Of a stretch of DNA of 64,000 nucleotides, positions 54,901 through 64,000 are shown piece after piece. This DNA is from Manis javanica (lineage: Eukaryota > Chordata > Mammalia > Pholidota > Manidae). Both the position numbers and the translations under genes were made by a program. The stretch lies in the NCBI RefSeq assembly GCF_040802235.1, contig NC_133164.1, forward strand, positions 89,396,302-89,460,301. Reading direction: 5' to 3'. Each line of letters begins with the position of its first letter. Position 1 is the first letter of the stretch. The notes beneath the pieces were generated by a model, which was not told the origin of the DNA, searched no databases, and saw only the letters and a list, made by a program, of their open reading frames with translations.

Positions 54901-57900
54901 TGGAAGAGAATGAATTACAAGATTCCAGTAACAGGAACCATTTTTTCCTTTAATGTGAGGAGAGCTGTGGTTATGTTGCATTGTATTTGAGCCTGGGAAT
55001 TCTTGAAGAGGAGAAAGGTATTTGAATGAATAAATGCTTTGGAGCTGAGCTTGTCATTTTTGGCTTTAATTTTTTTAAAAAGTAAATTGGAATCTCAGGC
55101 ATCTTTTGAATTGATGAATAGCTAGCCCCATATGTTCTGTGAGGTGTATTTTTGGTTACTTTGTGAATTTGCTTTACGCAAGTAACTCCATTTATTTACT
55201 TCTCTCATCTTTGAATACTTGAGCTAGTAGGAGAAGATACTCAAAGCTGGAGTAGCTTGTTAGCATTTTTGCCTTTGTAAATATTCACCATTGCTATTTG
55301 TAGAGAAAAAGCTGTCAGAAAAGAGGCAGAATCTGATTTCCTTCCATCAGTATTAATTGCTAAATTTTTGGAAAGCCTCTTGTAAAATGTAGCAACATAT
55401 TTCTCTAAAATCAGTTTTCAAAATCAGTTTCTAAACTTTGAGTATTTGGATTAACTTAAAAAAAAAAAAAGAATTGTAAGCCTGCTGCTTTTAAGAGGGC
55501 AGCTCCAAATTGGTCTTTTTATTTTTCCTGCTTGGGTTTTTGTCTTTTTTTTTCTGATTACTTTTTAAATTGACCTGGCCTTGCCTTTTGTCTTGTATAC
55601 TAAAGCAGGTTGGCAGAATGCCACCTGATCCAAAGTTCTCCCTGTGGGTTTTTTTCTCTTTCAGGATTTTTCCAATTTTATCCCGGATAGTTCTCAGCTG
55701 GAATACACTCAGGAGTGCAAGGTATGGGCCCTGTCTTTCCCCGGCTGCTGGGCATGGTGTTGCAGACACCAGTGCGGCAGGGAACTAAGAGCAGAAGCTT
55801 GCAGGCTGTGCTTTATGCCAGATCTGCTGCATGTTGGCTCTGTGACTAGATTTAAAAGCTTTTAAAGCCTGTTTCTTTGTCTGTAAAACGGAGTTGGGTG
55901 AATCAATATATAAGGTTTCACACACCCAGTGGTGTCTTCCTGCCGCACCCCCCCACTCCCTCGCCACTGAGGGTCAGACCCCAGTTCTTCTCCTAGCTGC
56001 CTCCCTGGAGGTTTTGGAGTTTTTCCTTCCTTTCCTGATGATGACGATAATTTCTTTCCTTGATTTGCTGTCCTTGTCCTTCCTCTTCCTTTCTTTCCCT
56101 AGGTATGGCTTCTAACCCATTTTTGTTAGATATGCTGAGTGTGATAAGCTGGGCTGGAGGGGCCTGCTCCCAGTGGCCCCCTGGCACCTTGCACCTAGCA
56201 GCAGCTGCTAGTGGGTGGGGTATGGCCTTATGCGTCTTTGTAATGGTTTTGCTACATGGGGGTTGGGGTGGGCTCTGCAACAAGGAGAGAAGGCCCATCG
56301 CCAGGTGACTGAGCCCTGGCAGAGCCCCAGTTCTGTGGCAGCAGTCGGCAGAGCTCCCGCTGTTTGCCCTCAGGCTGCTGTGCTTCAGGTGGGTTGGGGT
56401 GGGAGCTCAAGGCCTGTGCCCCATCACCAAGAACCTTTGGCTTTTTGCTTTTATAACGCCCATCTTTATAATGTGGTTGGCTGAGAGAAAGTCCCCTGGC
56501 CTTTGATTCCGAAAGGTAGAAGTTGGTAACTGTGAGCACTGGTCAGTTCCTTTCGGCCAAACTCAGGCTTCTCCCTGTTTTATGGACTGGAAGGAATTAA
56601 GATTCAGGTGTTTCGACGAGGTGCTACACGTGAAAATTTGGGACTGTTTACTTGAAAGTTTGCGATTTGGTAATAAGTAATCAAATCGGGGTAACCATTG
56701 TTAAAGAGTGATAGAAACAGCAGAGTATTTTAAGCTTTTGCACAGAGTTATATGTAAGTTTTTCTTAATTAAAAAATTAAAATTTCTGTAATTCTTTTCA
56801 GACTAAGAATGCCAACATACTAGGTTTCTGCTGGACCAGTTCTACTGAAATTGTCTTCATAACAGATCAAGGAATAGAATTTTACCAGGTATTTGTCATT
56901 CACATTTGCTGGAGAAAGGCCTGTGATCCCAGTTTTGCGGCCTCTTGAATTGAGCACCAAATGGGGTTTTTGACATTCTAGAACTTTAGTTTCTCACTTG
57001 GGTGTTTATTCTTATTTTTATGTTTCAAGTAATCCATGTTTTTTATAAAACAGACATTACCAAGATATGGAAGGTACAAGTTCCCCATCATTCATACAAA
57101 TAACTACTATAAACAGTTTGGTGCATATTCCTTCATTCTTTTCCTACTCACATTTATTTATTTATTTTTACAAAAATGGGAGTGTCTTTTTCATGGCCAT
57201 GTATCTTGAACATCCTTCCATATTTTATTCTGAGTAGTGGTACTGTGTGGATGTCCTGCAGCTGAACCTGTTTCCATTTGATGAACATCTGGCTTGTTTT
57301 CATTGTTTGCAATTATAAACAGTTCTGCAGTGAACATGCTTGTAAACATTTCTTTATATTCTTGGGTGAGGGAGTTCTTGAAGGGCGAATTACAGCACAG
57401 GCATGAAGAGCTGAAAAGCTGCCTAGACACAGCCAGTTGTCTTCCGGAAGTTTGCACCTTCCCCAGCAATGTGGGAGCCTCCATTTTCTACATCTCTGCC
57501 ACAACTCGATATTATCAGTCTATAGACATTTCTTCATCTGAGAGTAGAAAGACATTTTAATGTGCATTTTTCATTACTTGGAGATAATCGAATTTCATTT
57601 GTGTATTGTCCAATTTGTATTTCCTCTTCTGTGAAGTGCTTCATCTTTAAGAAAATTTTTTTTTAATTGTGGTGAAAAGCATATAACATAAGTTATCTTA
57701 ACCATTTTGTACGGGTATAATTCAGTACTGTTAAGTATATTCACATTGTAGGGAAGCATCTTTGCAACTTTCTCATCTTGTAAAACTAAAACTCTGTACC
57801 CGTTAAACAACTTCCCATCTCCCTCCCACAGCTCCTGAGAACCCCCCTTTTCCTGTTTCTATGGATTTGACCACCTCAGGGGTGTCGCAGAAGTGGCATC

Positions 57901-60900
57901 ACGCAGGATTTGTCACATGCACTTTTGTGACTGGCTTGCTCAGCGTAATGTCCTCAAGGTCGTCATGTATAGCAGGTGTAAGGGTTTCCTTACTTTTGAA
58001 GGCTGAATGCTAGCCCACTGTGCGCATGTACCGCATTTTATTTATTCATCCATCGATGGACACTTGGGTCGCTTCCACCTTTTGGCCATTCATTGGGAGT
58101 AATGCTGGGATGAACATGGGTGTGTGAGTACTTCGAGGCCCTGCTTTCAGTTTGTATGGGCATGTACCCACAAATGGGATTACTAGATCACCTGGTAATT
58201 CTATATTTAATTTTTTGAGGCCTGCAACGCTATCTTCCACCACAGTTGTGCCATTTTTCATACCTACCAATAGTGCACAGGGTTCCAGTTTCTCTACATC
58301 CTCACCAACTCTAGTTTTCTGTTTTATTGATAATTTTGGGTGTGACATGATGTCTCATTGTGGTTTTGATTTTCATTTTCTGATGATTAGTGATGTTGGG
58401 CATCTTCTCTTGGCTTGTTGGCCATTTGTATAAGCCCTGGAGATAGTCTTCCAACTCCTTTGCCCATTTTTTAATTGGGTTATTTTCTTCTTGTTGAATT
58501 GTAGGAGTTCTTTGTATGTTCTGAATGTCAAGTGTTTATCAGATGGATGATTTGCAAGTATTTCCTCCCATCTCATAGGCTGCCTTTTCTCTCTGTTGGC
58601 TGTTTACTCCAGTGCCTCTGCCTCTTCATCTTCTGATATGTTCCAGTACCTAAGGATGCTTCTGAGACCTCCAAGGGAGTTAGGGTTCTTGCAGGTTTGA
58701 ATTTGTTGGCCTAGTGAAAGCAGTATGATTTAGAATGTACGGATGGAAAAAACGTACCCATGTGAGCAGAACGGGAGCATTACTGCTGTGGTGCTTTGCT
58801 CTCGGGCTGTCACCAGAACCTTCCCAGTGGCTGGTGGAAGGCGAGCAATCCGCGCAGACCCCACTCACACAGAAACAACTGTGTGTAAATGGAAAGGGTT
58901 GCTTGCTGTACAGAAGGGCTCCTTGTGGCCATGATTTAAAAGCATTATTTTCTCTTCTCCGTAGTGAAAAAGTATATATTCAGGTCATCCAGATAGTTTC
59001 AGATCTTCAAGAAATAAGTTTAAAAGAAAGAGGACTCTAGCACATCTTTATTTATTACAGCTGAATTACCAAGAAACCCAGGCTGCCTGACCCTGACCTC
59101 CATGCCAACCCTTGAGGGCAGTGTTCCATGAGCATCAGTGCCTCGGGGTGTTGTACATTCTTTCCTTCATGTGTCAGAATAGTATTTTAAATATGTGCTT
59201 TGATTATAAAATCCTGGCTGCATGCTGAGTCTCATGAATGCATCTGTTAGAAAAAGGGAGCCGCTCTCCAGCTGTGTGGACTGGAGTGTGTGGAGCCCAA
59301 GCAGCAGGTGTGCAGGGGTTCCAGATAAGGGAGAACGTCACTGCCCTCTGTGCCCTGGTAGGTGCTGCCCCACGAGGCGGAGGCTCAGACCCAGGCTGTG
59401 CAGGGAATGGCCTCCTCTGGGAGGTGGGCTCCCTCCCCTCCCCTCGCTGAGCCTTAGTTTCTCCTCTCACCACATGGTAGTGAGGCCCAGCTCTCAGGGT
59501 TGCGGTGAGAGGACATGGATTTGTAAAGCGCTAAGCACCACATAGCTAATTGGTAGTGCATAAATAAAAAATAGTAATGCTTTTCCATTTAATGTGCTGG
59601 TTTTTTTCCTGTTTTTTTCTATTGTTTTCTTAATTTACTGTGTCAGTCTTCTGACACTTTGCTCTTTTAAATGAAGATTCTATTTCTGGGGTTTTTTTTT
59701 GCTTCAGGTATTACCAGAGAAACGAAACCTGAAACTCCTGAAGAGCCAGAGCATCAATGTGAACTGGTACATATACTGTCCCGAGAGCGCGGTAATCCTG
59801 CTGTCCACCACCGTCCTGGGAAATGTGCTGCAGCCCTTTTATTTTCGGGTAAGAGTAAGACTCTCTTTAAAAGCAAACCCTCCTTTTTCCTCCTACCCGG
59901 GGCCTCCAAGGGGCAGGGCCTTTGGCTATGACCTCCCCCCTGTGTGACCACTAGAGGGCACACTCCTACCCCCGAGGATGATTTCATTCTGTGGGCCATG
60001 GGGGAGGATTGAGACACACTGTGTGGACACCTTGAGGGACTGTACCTAGCGTGCTACAACATCAAAGGGGGTCAATCAACTTTTCCTTTAACTTCCTCCC
60101 GAACAGGCTGGCACTGTGTCGAAGCTGCCCAAGTTCGAGATTGAATTACCAGCTGTGCCCAAGTCAACTAAACTGAATCTTTCAGAGAGAGACATCGCCA
60201 TGGCGATGATGTATGTCTGACTTCCAGGAGAATTCCTTCTTGTAATTGCCTTTAGGTGGTGATAGAAGTCATAGGAGAGCATGGGCGCCCATGCTGAGGC
60301 CTCCGCTGTCCCATTTAGGACCTGGATGTTATGAAAATAGAAAACCTGCCATTCTTTTGGCATTCTTTTTGGATTTTACTGGCTTTGTGACCTTAGGAAC
60401 ATTTTCTCCACCATTCTAGTCTGATAAAATGAGACCATTGAACAAGTTTATTTCTTACGTTTCTTAGTGTTAGAAATTTTTGGTCATTCTTTTTTTTTTT
60501 TTTTTGAGAGGGCATCTCTCATATTTATTGATCATATGGTTGTTAACAACAATAAAATTCTGTATAGGGGACTCAATGCACAATCATTAATCAACCCCAA
60601 GCCTAATTCTCAACAGTCTCCAATCTTCTGAAGCATAACGAACAAGTTCTTACATAGTCAATAAGTTCTTACATGGTGAACAGTGCAAGGGCAGTCATCA
60701 CAGAAACTTTTGGTTTTGATCACACATCATGAACTATAAACAGTCAGGTCAAATATGATTATTCACTTGATTTTTATACTTGATTTATATGTGAATCCCA
60801 CATTTCTCCCTTATTATTTTATTTTTTTTTAAATAAAATGTTGAAGTGGTAGAAAACATAATTTAGTGCTGTAAGAGGGCAAATGTAGATGATCAGGTGT

Positions 60901-63798
60901 GTGCCTATAGACTAAGTATTAATCCAAGCTAGACAAGGGCAACAAAACATCCACGGATGCAGAAGATTTCTCTCAAAATGGGGGGTGAGGTTCTAAGCCT
61001 CACCTCTGTTGATCCTCAATTTCTCACCTGATGGCCCCCCTGCAACTGTGCCTATCTTAGGTTGTTCCTCCCTTGAGGAATCTTACCCGTCTCTGGCTAA
61101 CCAGTCATCTTCCGGGGCCATACAGGGAAATGTAAAGTTGGTAAGTGAGAGAGAAGCCATATTGTTTGAAAAGGTTAGCTTTTTACTTCTTTGCAGATTT
61201 ATGCCCTGTGGCTTCTATGCCCAGCATTTGTCTTGAGGTATCTTTACCACTTGGAAGAATTATGATACTCGGTCATTTCGATATGAGGCACGAATTCTAC
61301 TTAAGGGTTGTAATTAGGAAGGAAGAAGAAAAGCTATAGAAGTAGCAGACGGAAGAAAACATGGGAAGATTGATTATTTCTTTGACATATCTTCTTGTAG
61401 TGTAACATAAGCATGTATAGGTTTTAAGCTACTAATTAAATTGCGTGCACGCATTAACAACCAAAGCAGGCCTACAATTACCAGCCATATCCAGTGAAAC
61501 CAAGAAAACCAGTTAGGCACCCTAGGCATTTGTGAAAACTTATCAATGATATGATGGATATTGTTTAACTGAATTTGAATAGTTTGAAAAAAATCAGACA
61601 TTAAAACAACACATTCCTGGGAACTGTTCATATCCCATATGTTCTTTTAACAGTAGATAGTCTGTAGTCGCAAGATTTTGGAGCACTGCAACTTGCACTT
61701 CATGGTCATTCTTTAAGTTGAAGCTTATCAAGCATTCTTTTTGAGCTTAAATGTATCATACTTGCTCTAAAGAAGAACATAGTTTAAGTTTTTTATCTGA
61801 CAGATGTGTAACTGAATTACTGATGCAGGAAGGTATGTTTTCATTTGGAAATGCAGGTGTCATAATTTTTAAACTTTATTATGAAAATAGAAACTGATAC
61901 AAATAACTCCCATATAATCCTATAGGTATACCCATAGCCCTATTCAACAGATAATAACTTTTTGCTCCTAAATTACTTTTGGTTCTTCTGCGGCCTAAAA
62001 TGGTGGTGTCCAAACTTTACCATTTTTTAGCAGTTAGAATGCTTTTTTTTTTTTTAAAAGGAAATCTTTTGGGGCATCCTGTCTTAGCAAACAGGTCAAA
62101 TGAAAGCAGTGCTTGCTGACAGTGAAAGCGGACCTGGGGACCTGCTTTCTTCCCTTTGGTCTCCTCCCTGTGGCAGGCCCAGCACAGCATCAGCCACTGG
62201 AGTAAAGATGTGCCTGCAGGAACTGGTCACAGCAACCTTTGTTAGATGAGGCTTAAAAAGGAGGGATTATATTTTCCTATTATTAAGGAATATACTTATA
62301 TCAACCTTGGAAAATACAGGAAGTTAGAAAAAAAATGGACTTAGTTTATTATGCAAGGATAGCTATAAACACGTATTTCTTTTCAGTAGTTTTGGACATT
62401 ATGCATAAGTTAGTGTTTTTCTTTTAAAATATGATCAAGCTATATTTAGTTTTATACCCCTCCTTCTCACTTAACTATATAATAGGCTTTGGCTTGGTTT
62501 TTTTTTAGCTAACTGCACTTTCTTTGTATTTTTATGGGATGTAAAATAATCCATTAGGTAAATATGTCATAATTTACTTACCTATGGCCTTAGAATTCAG
62601 CATGTAGAATGGAGAAATTCCAAATGGCCAGAAGTGACCTGTGTCTCCTTGCTCCCTGATTAGATACGGACAGCTTTATGTTCTGTTCCTGAGGCATCAC
62701 TCTCGGACCTCCAACAGTACCGGAGCGGAGGTAGTCCTCTATCATCTCCCACGGTATATTTACTGCTTTTTCCCCTCTTCTTCAGTTTTAAAATATGAAC
62801 TAAAGCTTGTTGATCTGTTTTTTGACCTTTCTGTTGTCCTACAGAGAAGGTCCCTGTAGAAAGGCGCACATATTAAAGTTGAATCGGACGGGGAAGTTCG
62901 CCCTAAACGTGGTGGATGACCTGGTGGTGGTTCATCATCAGGACACAGAGGTGTGAGCCGCGTGTGGGTGTCCAGTCTGTCAGTGTGGCTTAGGCGGCTT
63001 GTGAGGATTGACAGACATTCTGAACAGAGGCTGAAAGTGCTTCTTATGCTGCAAGTTTTGGTTTTCCAGGTGGAAATGGGTTTGGTATTTTAGATGGTTT
63101 AGGAAAAACAGTGATTCCCTATTCATTGATTGAAGATAATTAAAAACGATTCCCGAAAATAACATGTGAGGAAATTTGACTTTGAAACAGTTGTTTGGTT
63201 GCATCAGCTATGCTGGGAATGCACTGCAGAGCCACAGTCATCCTGAGCACGAGCTCTGTGCTTCCTTTGTGAATAATGCTGGATGAGGGTGGTTTGCAGG
63301 CTTTATGGCCCAAGAGAAAGAACTAGGGTGGATCCTGCTTCTCTGACACTGTTAGCTGGGTATCTGGTGGCCGACCAGCCGCTTCCCTCCCCTGCCTCCT
63401 GAAGGGTGGGGGTACCCGCATCTCTGCTAATGAAGATGTTGCCAGATAAAGTGAGAAGTTGCTGCTTGCATTACTAGAGCTCTTTGAATGAAGGATGTCA
63501 TGAATGCAGGGGATAAATGTAGATGAGAGGCGTGTCTCACAGCCAGCTCCTCCTCAAATAGGAAGTAACCTGCGGGATGGGATGCAAACACAGACCCTTA
63601 GTGGGTTGGGAATAGCAGCATGTGCGGTAATGAAGGGGTCGGGCCAAGCTGTGGCTGGTTTCAGCATTGAGCCTTCTCCACCGTAGACCTCGGTAATATT
63701 TGACATCAAGCTAAGGGGGGAGTCTGACGGCACCGTGACTTTCCATCACCCAGTGCTTCCAGCTCGATCGATTCAGCCCTATCAGCTCCCCACAGCAG
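51868..63798 (+). CDS. RMC1: RMC1 (C18orf8), regulator of MON1-CCZ1, 5' half: coding exons 1-10
   Basis: Exons 51868-51969, 52611-52687, 54775-54859, 55665-55721, 56802-56888, 59708-59848, 60107-60210, 62664-62753, 62845-62950 and 63687-63798 join into one open frame of 320 codons plus one base. All junctions are GT-AG. Human RMC1 is about 657 residues, so roughly half is present; the rest lies right of the window. The ATG has G at -3 and +4. The N-terminus MGEEDYYLELCERPVHFEKA is almost identical to human. This half corresponds to the N-terminal WD40-like beta-propeller; the C-terminal CLEC16A/Mic1-type region is outside. RMC1 is a metazoan subunit of the MON1-CCZ1 complex, the GEF that activates Rab7 on late endosomes/lysosomes, and it supports autophagy and NPC1-dependent cholesterol export (family knowledge). 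No frame-breaking lesion is seen. Confidence 0.96.
52611..52687 (+). CDS. RMC1: RMC1 coding exon 2
   Basis: It encodes residues 35-60 (last split): VFAVRSGGATGVVVKGPDD then RNPISF. The acceptor is CCTCAG and the donor GTAACT. It forms early propeller strands. Confidence 0.95.
53370..53935 (-). repeat. L2-like LINE (antisense)
   Basis: CAGCAAGCACTGGTTGCCCC, GTGCTAGGCACCAGGCCTGG and later GGGAGGGCCTCAGGAGGCAG follow the antisense L2 3' end and body. Confidence 0.5.
54160..54420 (-). repeat. L1 3' fragment (antisense)
   Basis: GTACAGTTGAAGAGTTTTGAC, CATGAAGCCATCATCACAATCC and CAAAGTTTCCTTGGG are antisense L1 3'UTR phrases. Confidence 0.55.
54775..54859 (+). CDS. RMC1: RMC1 coding exon 3
   Basis: It encodes residues 60-88: MEDKGEVKCIKFSLENKI then LAVQRTSKTV. 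The acceptor is AAAG and the donor GTAAGA. Confidence 0.95.
55665..55721 (+). CDS. RMC1: RMC1 coding exon 4
   Basis: A 19-codon exon (89-107), DFSNFIPDSSQLEYTQECK. The acceptor is TTTCAG and the donor GTATGG. Confidence 0.95.
56802..56888 (+). CDS. RMC1: RMC1 coding exon 5
   Basis: A 29-codon exon (108-136): TKNANILGFCWTSSTEIVFI then TDQGIEFYQ. The acceptor is TTTCAG and the donor GTATTT. Confidence 0.95.
57040..58620 (-). repeat. L1 LINE ORF2 C-terminal region (antisense, two or more fragments)
   Basis: Antisense L1 phrases run continuously: AACTCTGTACCCGTTAAACA, TTCATCCATCGATGGACACTTG, GGGATTACTAGATCACCTGG, ATTGTGGTTTTGATTTTCATT and TTTGCAAGTATTTCCTCCCA. An older L1 fragment precedes it at 57,040-57,600. 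Confidence 0.82.
59430..59600 (+). repeat. MIR SINE
   Basis: GCTGAGCCTTAGTTTCTCCT, GTTGCGGTGAGAGGAC and TAAAGCGCTAAGCACCACAT follow the MIR core and 3' end. Confidence 0.55.
59708..59848 (+). CDS. RMC1: RMC1 coding exon 6
   Basis: A 47-codon exon (137-183) from VLPEKRNLKLL to LQPFYFR, containing the WYIYCPESAVILLSTTVL propeller strands. The acceptor is CTTCAG and the donor GTAAGA. Confidence 0.95.
60107..60210 (+). CDS. RMC1: RMC1 coding exon 7
   Basis: It encodes residues 184-218 (last split): AGTVSKLPKFEIELPAVPKS and on to SERDIAMAM. The acceptor is AACAG and the donor GTATGT. A 1.2-kb retroposon inserted in the intron just after it. Confidence 0.95.
60481..61714 (-). mobile_element. Retroposed ERV env-LTR transcript with target-site duplication
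   Basis: Read on the minus strand from 61,702 it contains an env transmembrane-subunit remnant (61,376-61,698), a spacer, a polypurine tract (about 60,804-60,816), a U3-R-like segment (from 60,802), AATAAA (complement of 60,524-60,529) and a poly(A) tail (60,492-60,505). It is flanked by TGGTCATTCTT at 60,481 and 61,703. The insertion lies antisense in RMC1 intron 7. It is longer than the 27.1-kb copy and includes about 200 bases (60,812-61,005) missing there. Confidence 0.85.
61374..61698 (-). pseudogene. Retroviral env transmembrane-subunit remnant
   Basis: Two overlapping minus-strand frames read as one ancestral env C-terminus. The first frame (from 61,698) has an LQN stretch and a CX6CC-like motif and meets TGA at 61,594-61,596. 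The second (to 61,374) continues with PNWFSWFHWIWLVIVGLLWL, a tryptophan-rich pre-membrane stretch and membrane anchor, about 61,517-61,458. The first cysteine position of the motif is Tyr (codon at 61,630-61,632), while the paired CC (61,606-61,611) remains. A frameshift near 61,596 and the missing surface subunit show it is dead. Assignment to a class I (gamma-like) ERV is inference. Confidence 0.65.
61855..61990 (-). repeat. Possible L1 3' fragment
   Basis: TTTAAACTTTATTATGAAAATAG with CCATAGCCCTATTCAACAG resembles antisense L1 3'UTR. Weak. Confidence 0.35.
62664..62753 (+). CDS. RMC1: RMC1 coding exon 8
   Basis: It encodes residues 218-248: YGQLYVLFLRHHSRTSNSTG then AEVVLYHLP. The acceptor is ATTAG and the donor GTATAT. 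The next intron is only 91 bases. Confidence 0.95.
62845..62950 (+). CDS. RMC1: RMC1 coding exon 9
   Basis: It encodes residues 248-283: REGPCRKAHILKLNRTGKF then ALNVVDDLVVVHHQDTE. The acceptor is TACAG and the donor GTGTGA. Confidence 0.95.
63687..63798 (+). CDS. RMC1: RMC1 coding exon 10
   Basis: It encodes residues 284-320 plus one base: TSVIFDIKLRGESDGTVTFH then to PYQLPTA. The acceptor is CGTAG and the donor GTAAGT. This is the last RMC1 exon in the window. Confidence 0.95.
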
Positions 63799-64000
63799 GT
63801 AAGTGGGAATCACTGTATAGAGGGTGGGTGACAGGTGCTACCAAGCTTCCCAGATCTCTCTGTTTTTGCAAGAGGTGATTTTATTTTTTTTAAATGAAAC
63901 TCCTGATTTGTTAGCTAAAACTGTTGTGAAAAGCATTTTATAAGATAAATGAATTGTTCTTCGACGAAAATAGAATGATTTCTCTTTTCTGAGCTTTAAA

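Larger units (their letters stand above)
56889..59707 (+). other. RMC1: RMC1 intron 5
   Basis: A 2.8-kb intron. Most of 57,040-58,620 is antisense L1 ORF2-derived sequence, and a MIR-like fragment sits near 59,430-59,600. The segment 58,630-59,430 shows no recognised gene. Confidence 0.75.

Noticed and set aside
61009-61236. Plus-strand frame sharing a protein-like segment with a minus-strand frame at 27,019-27,351
   Set aside because: Both frames are antisense to the ERV-derived transcript and match only because the retroposons are homologous.
1-64000. tRNA, rRNA, CRISPR, operon or phage features
   Set aside because: None seen. The window is mammalian with spliced genes, and the only tRNA-like sequence is the head of the MIR at 17,340.

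Overview
The window is mammalian nuclear DNA: interrupted genes with GT-AG introns, CpG-island promoters, and dense LINE, SINE and LTR fossils. It matches the human chromosome 18q11.2 gene order TMEM241 (minus), RIOK3 (plus), RMC1 (plus, formerly C18orf8). No Alu, rodent B1/B2 or bovine tA SINEs were seen. Two poly(A)-tailed repeat families with fresh target-site duplications look lineage-specific. They resemble repeats I associate with pangolin (Manis), but that species guess comes from memory and is only moderately confident; a laurasiatherian placental mammal is the safer statement.

Layout. Positions 1-8,564 hold the first three coding exons of TMEM241 on the minus strand (8,493-8,564; 4,560-4,606; 217-294); the rest lies left of the window. 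Its GC-rich promoter is at about 8,565-8,760. Positions 8,760-14,560 are intergenic and mostly LINE-derived. RIOK3 is complete: CpG island at 14,560-15,200, ATG at 14,975, 13 coding exons, stop at 35,293-35,295, and a 1.5-kb 3'UTR ending near an ATTAAA at 36,801. The joined frame is 519 codons with all RIO-kinase motifs intact. About 15 kb of repeat-rich intergenic DNA follows, with a GC-rich block of unknown origin at 37.4-37.8 kb. The RMC1 CpG island (51,400-52,400) leads to the ATG at 51,868, and ten coding exons (320 codons, about half the protein) run to 63,798, where the window cuts the gene.

The three genes are separate transcription units and not an operon. TMEM241 is a predicted nucleotide-sugar-transporter-like membrane protein, RIOK3 an atypical kinase of ribosome and innate-immune biology, and RMC1 a subunit of the MON1-CCZ1 Rab7-activating complex on late endosomes. 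Both the RMC1 and TMEM241 promoters contain a CLEAR-like GTCACGTG E-box.

The most unusual content is in the repeats. Two retroposed copies of a retroviral env-3'LTR transcript (27.1 kb and 60.5-61.7 kb) end in poly(A) and are flanked by target-site duplications, the mark of LINE-type mobilisation. A second retroposon family includes a 34-bp insertion with a perfect 16-bp duplication. There is also an inverted copy of the RIOK3 intron 8/exon 9 junction downstream of the gene, and an exact 86-bp tandem duplication in RIOK3 intron 1.
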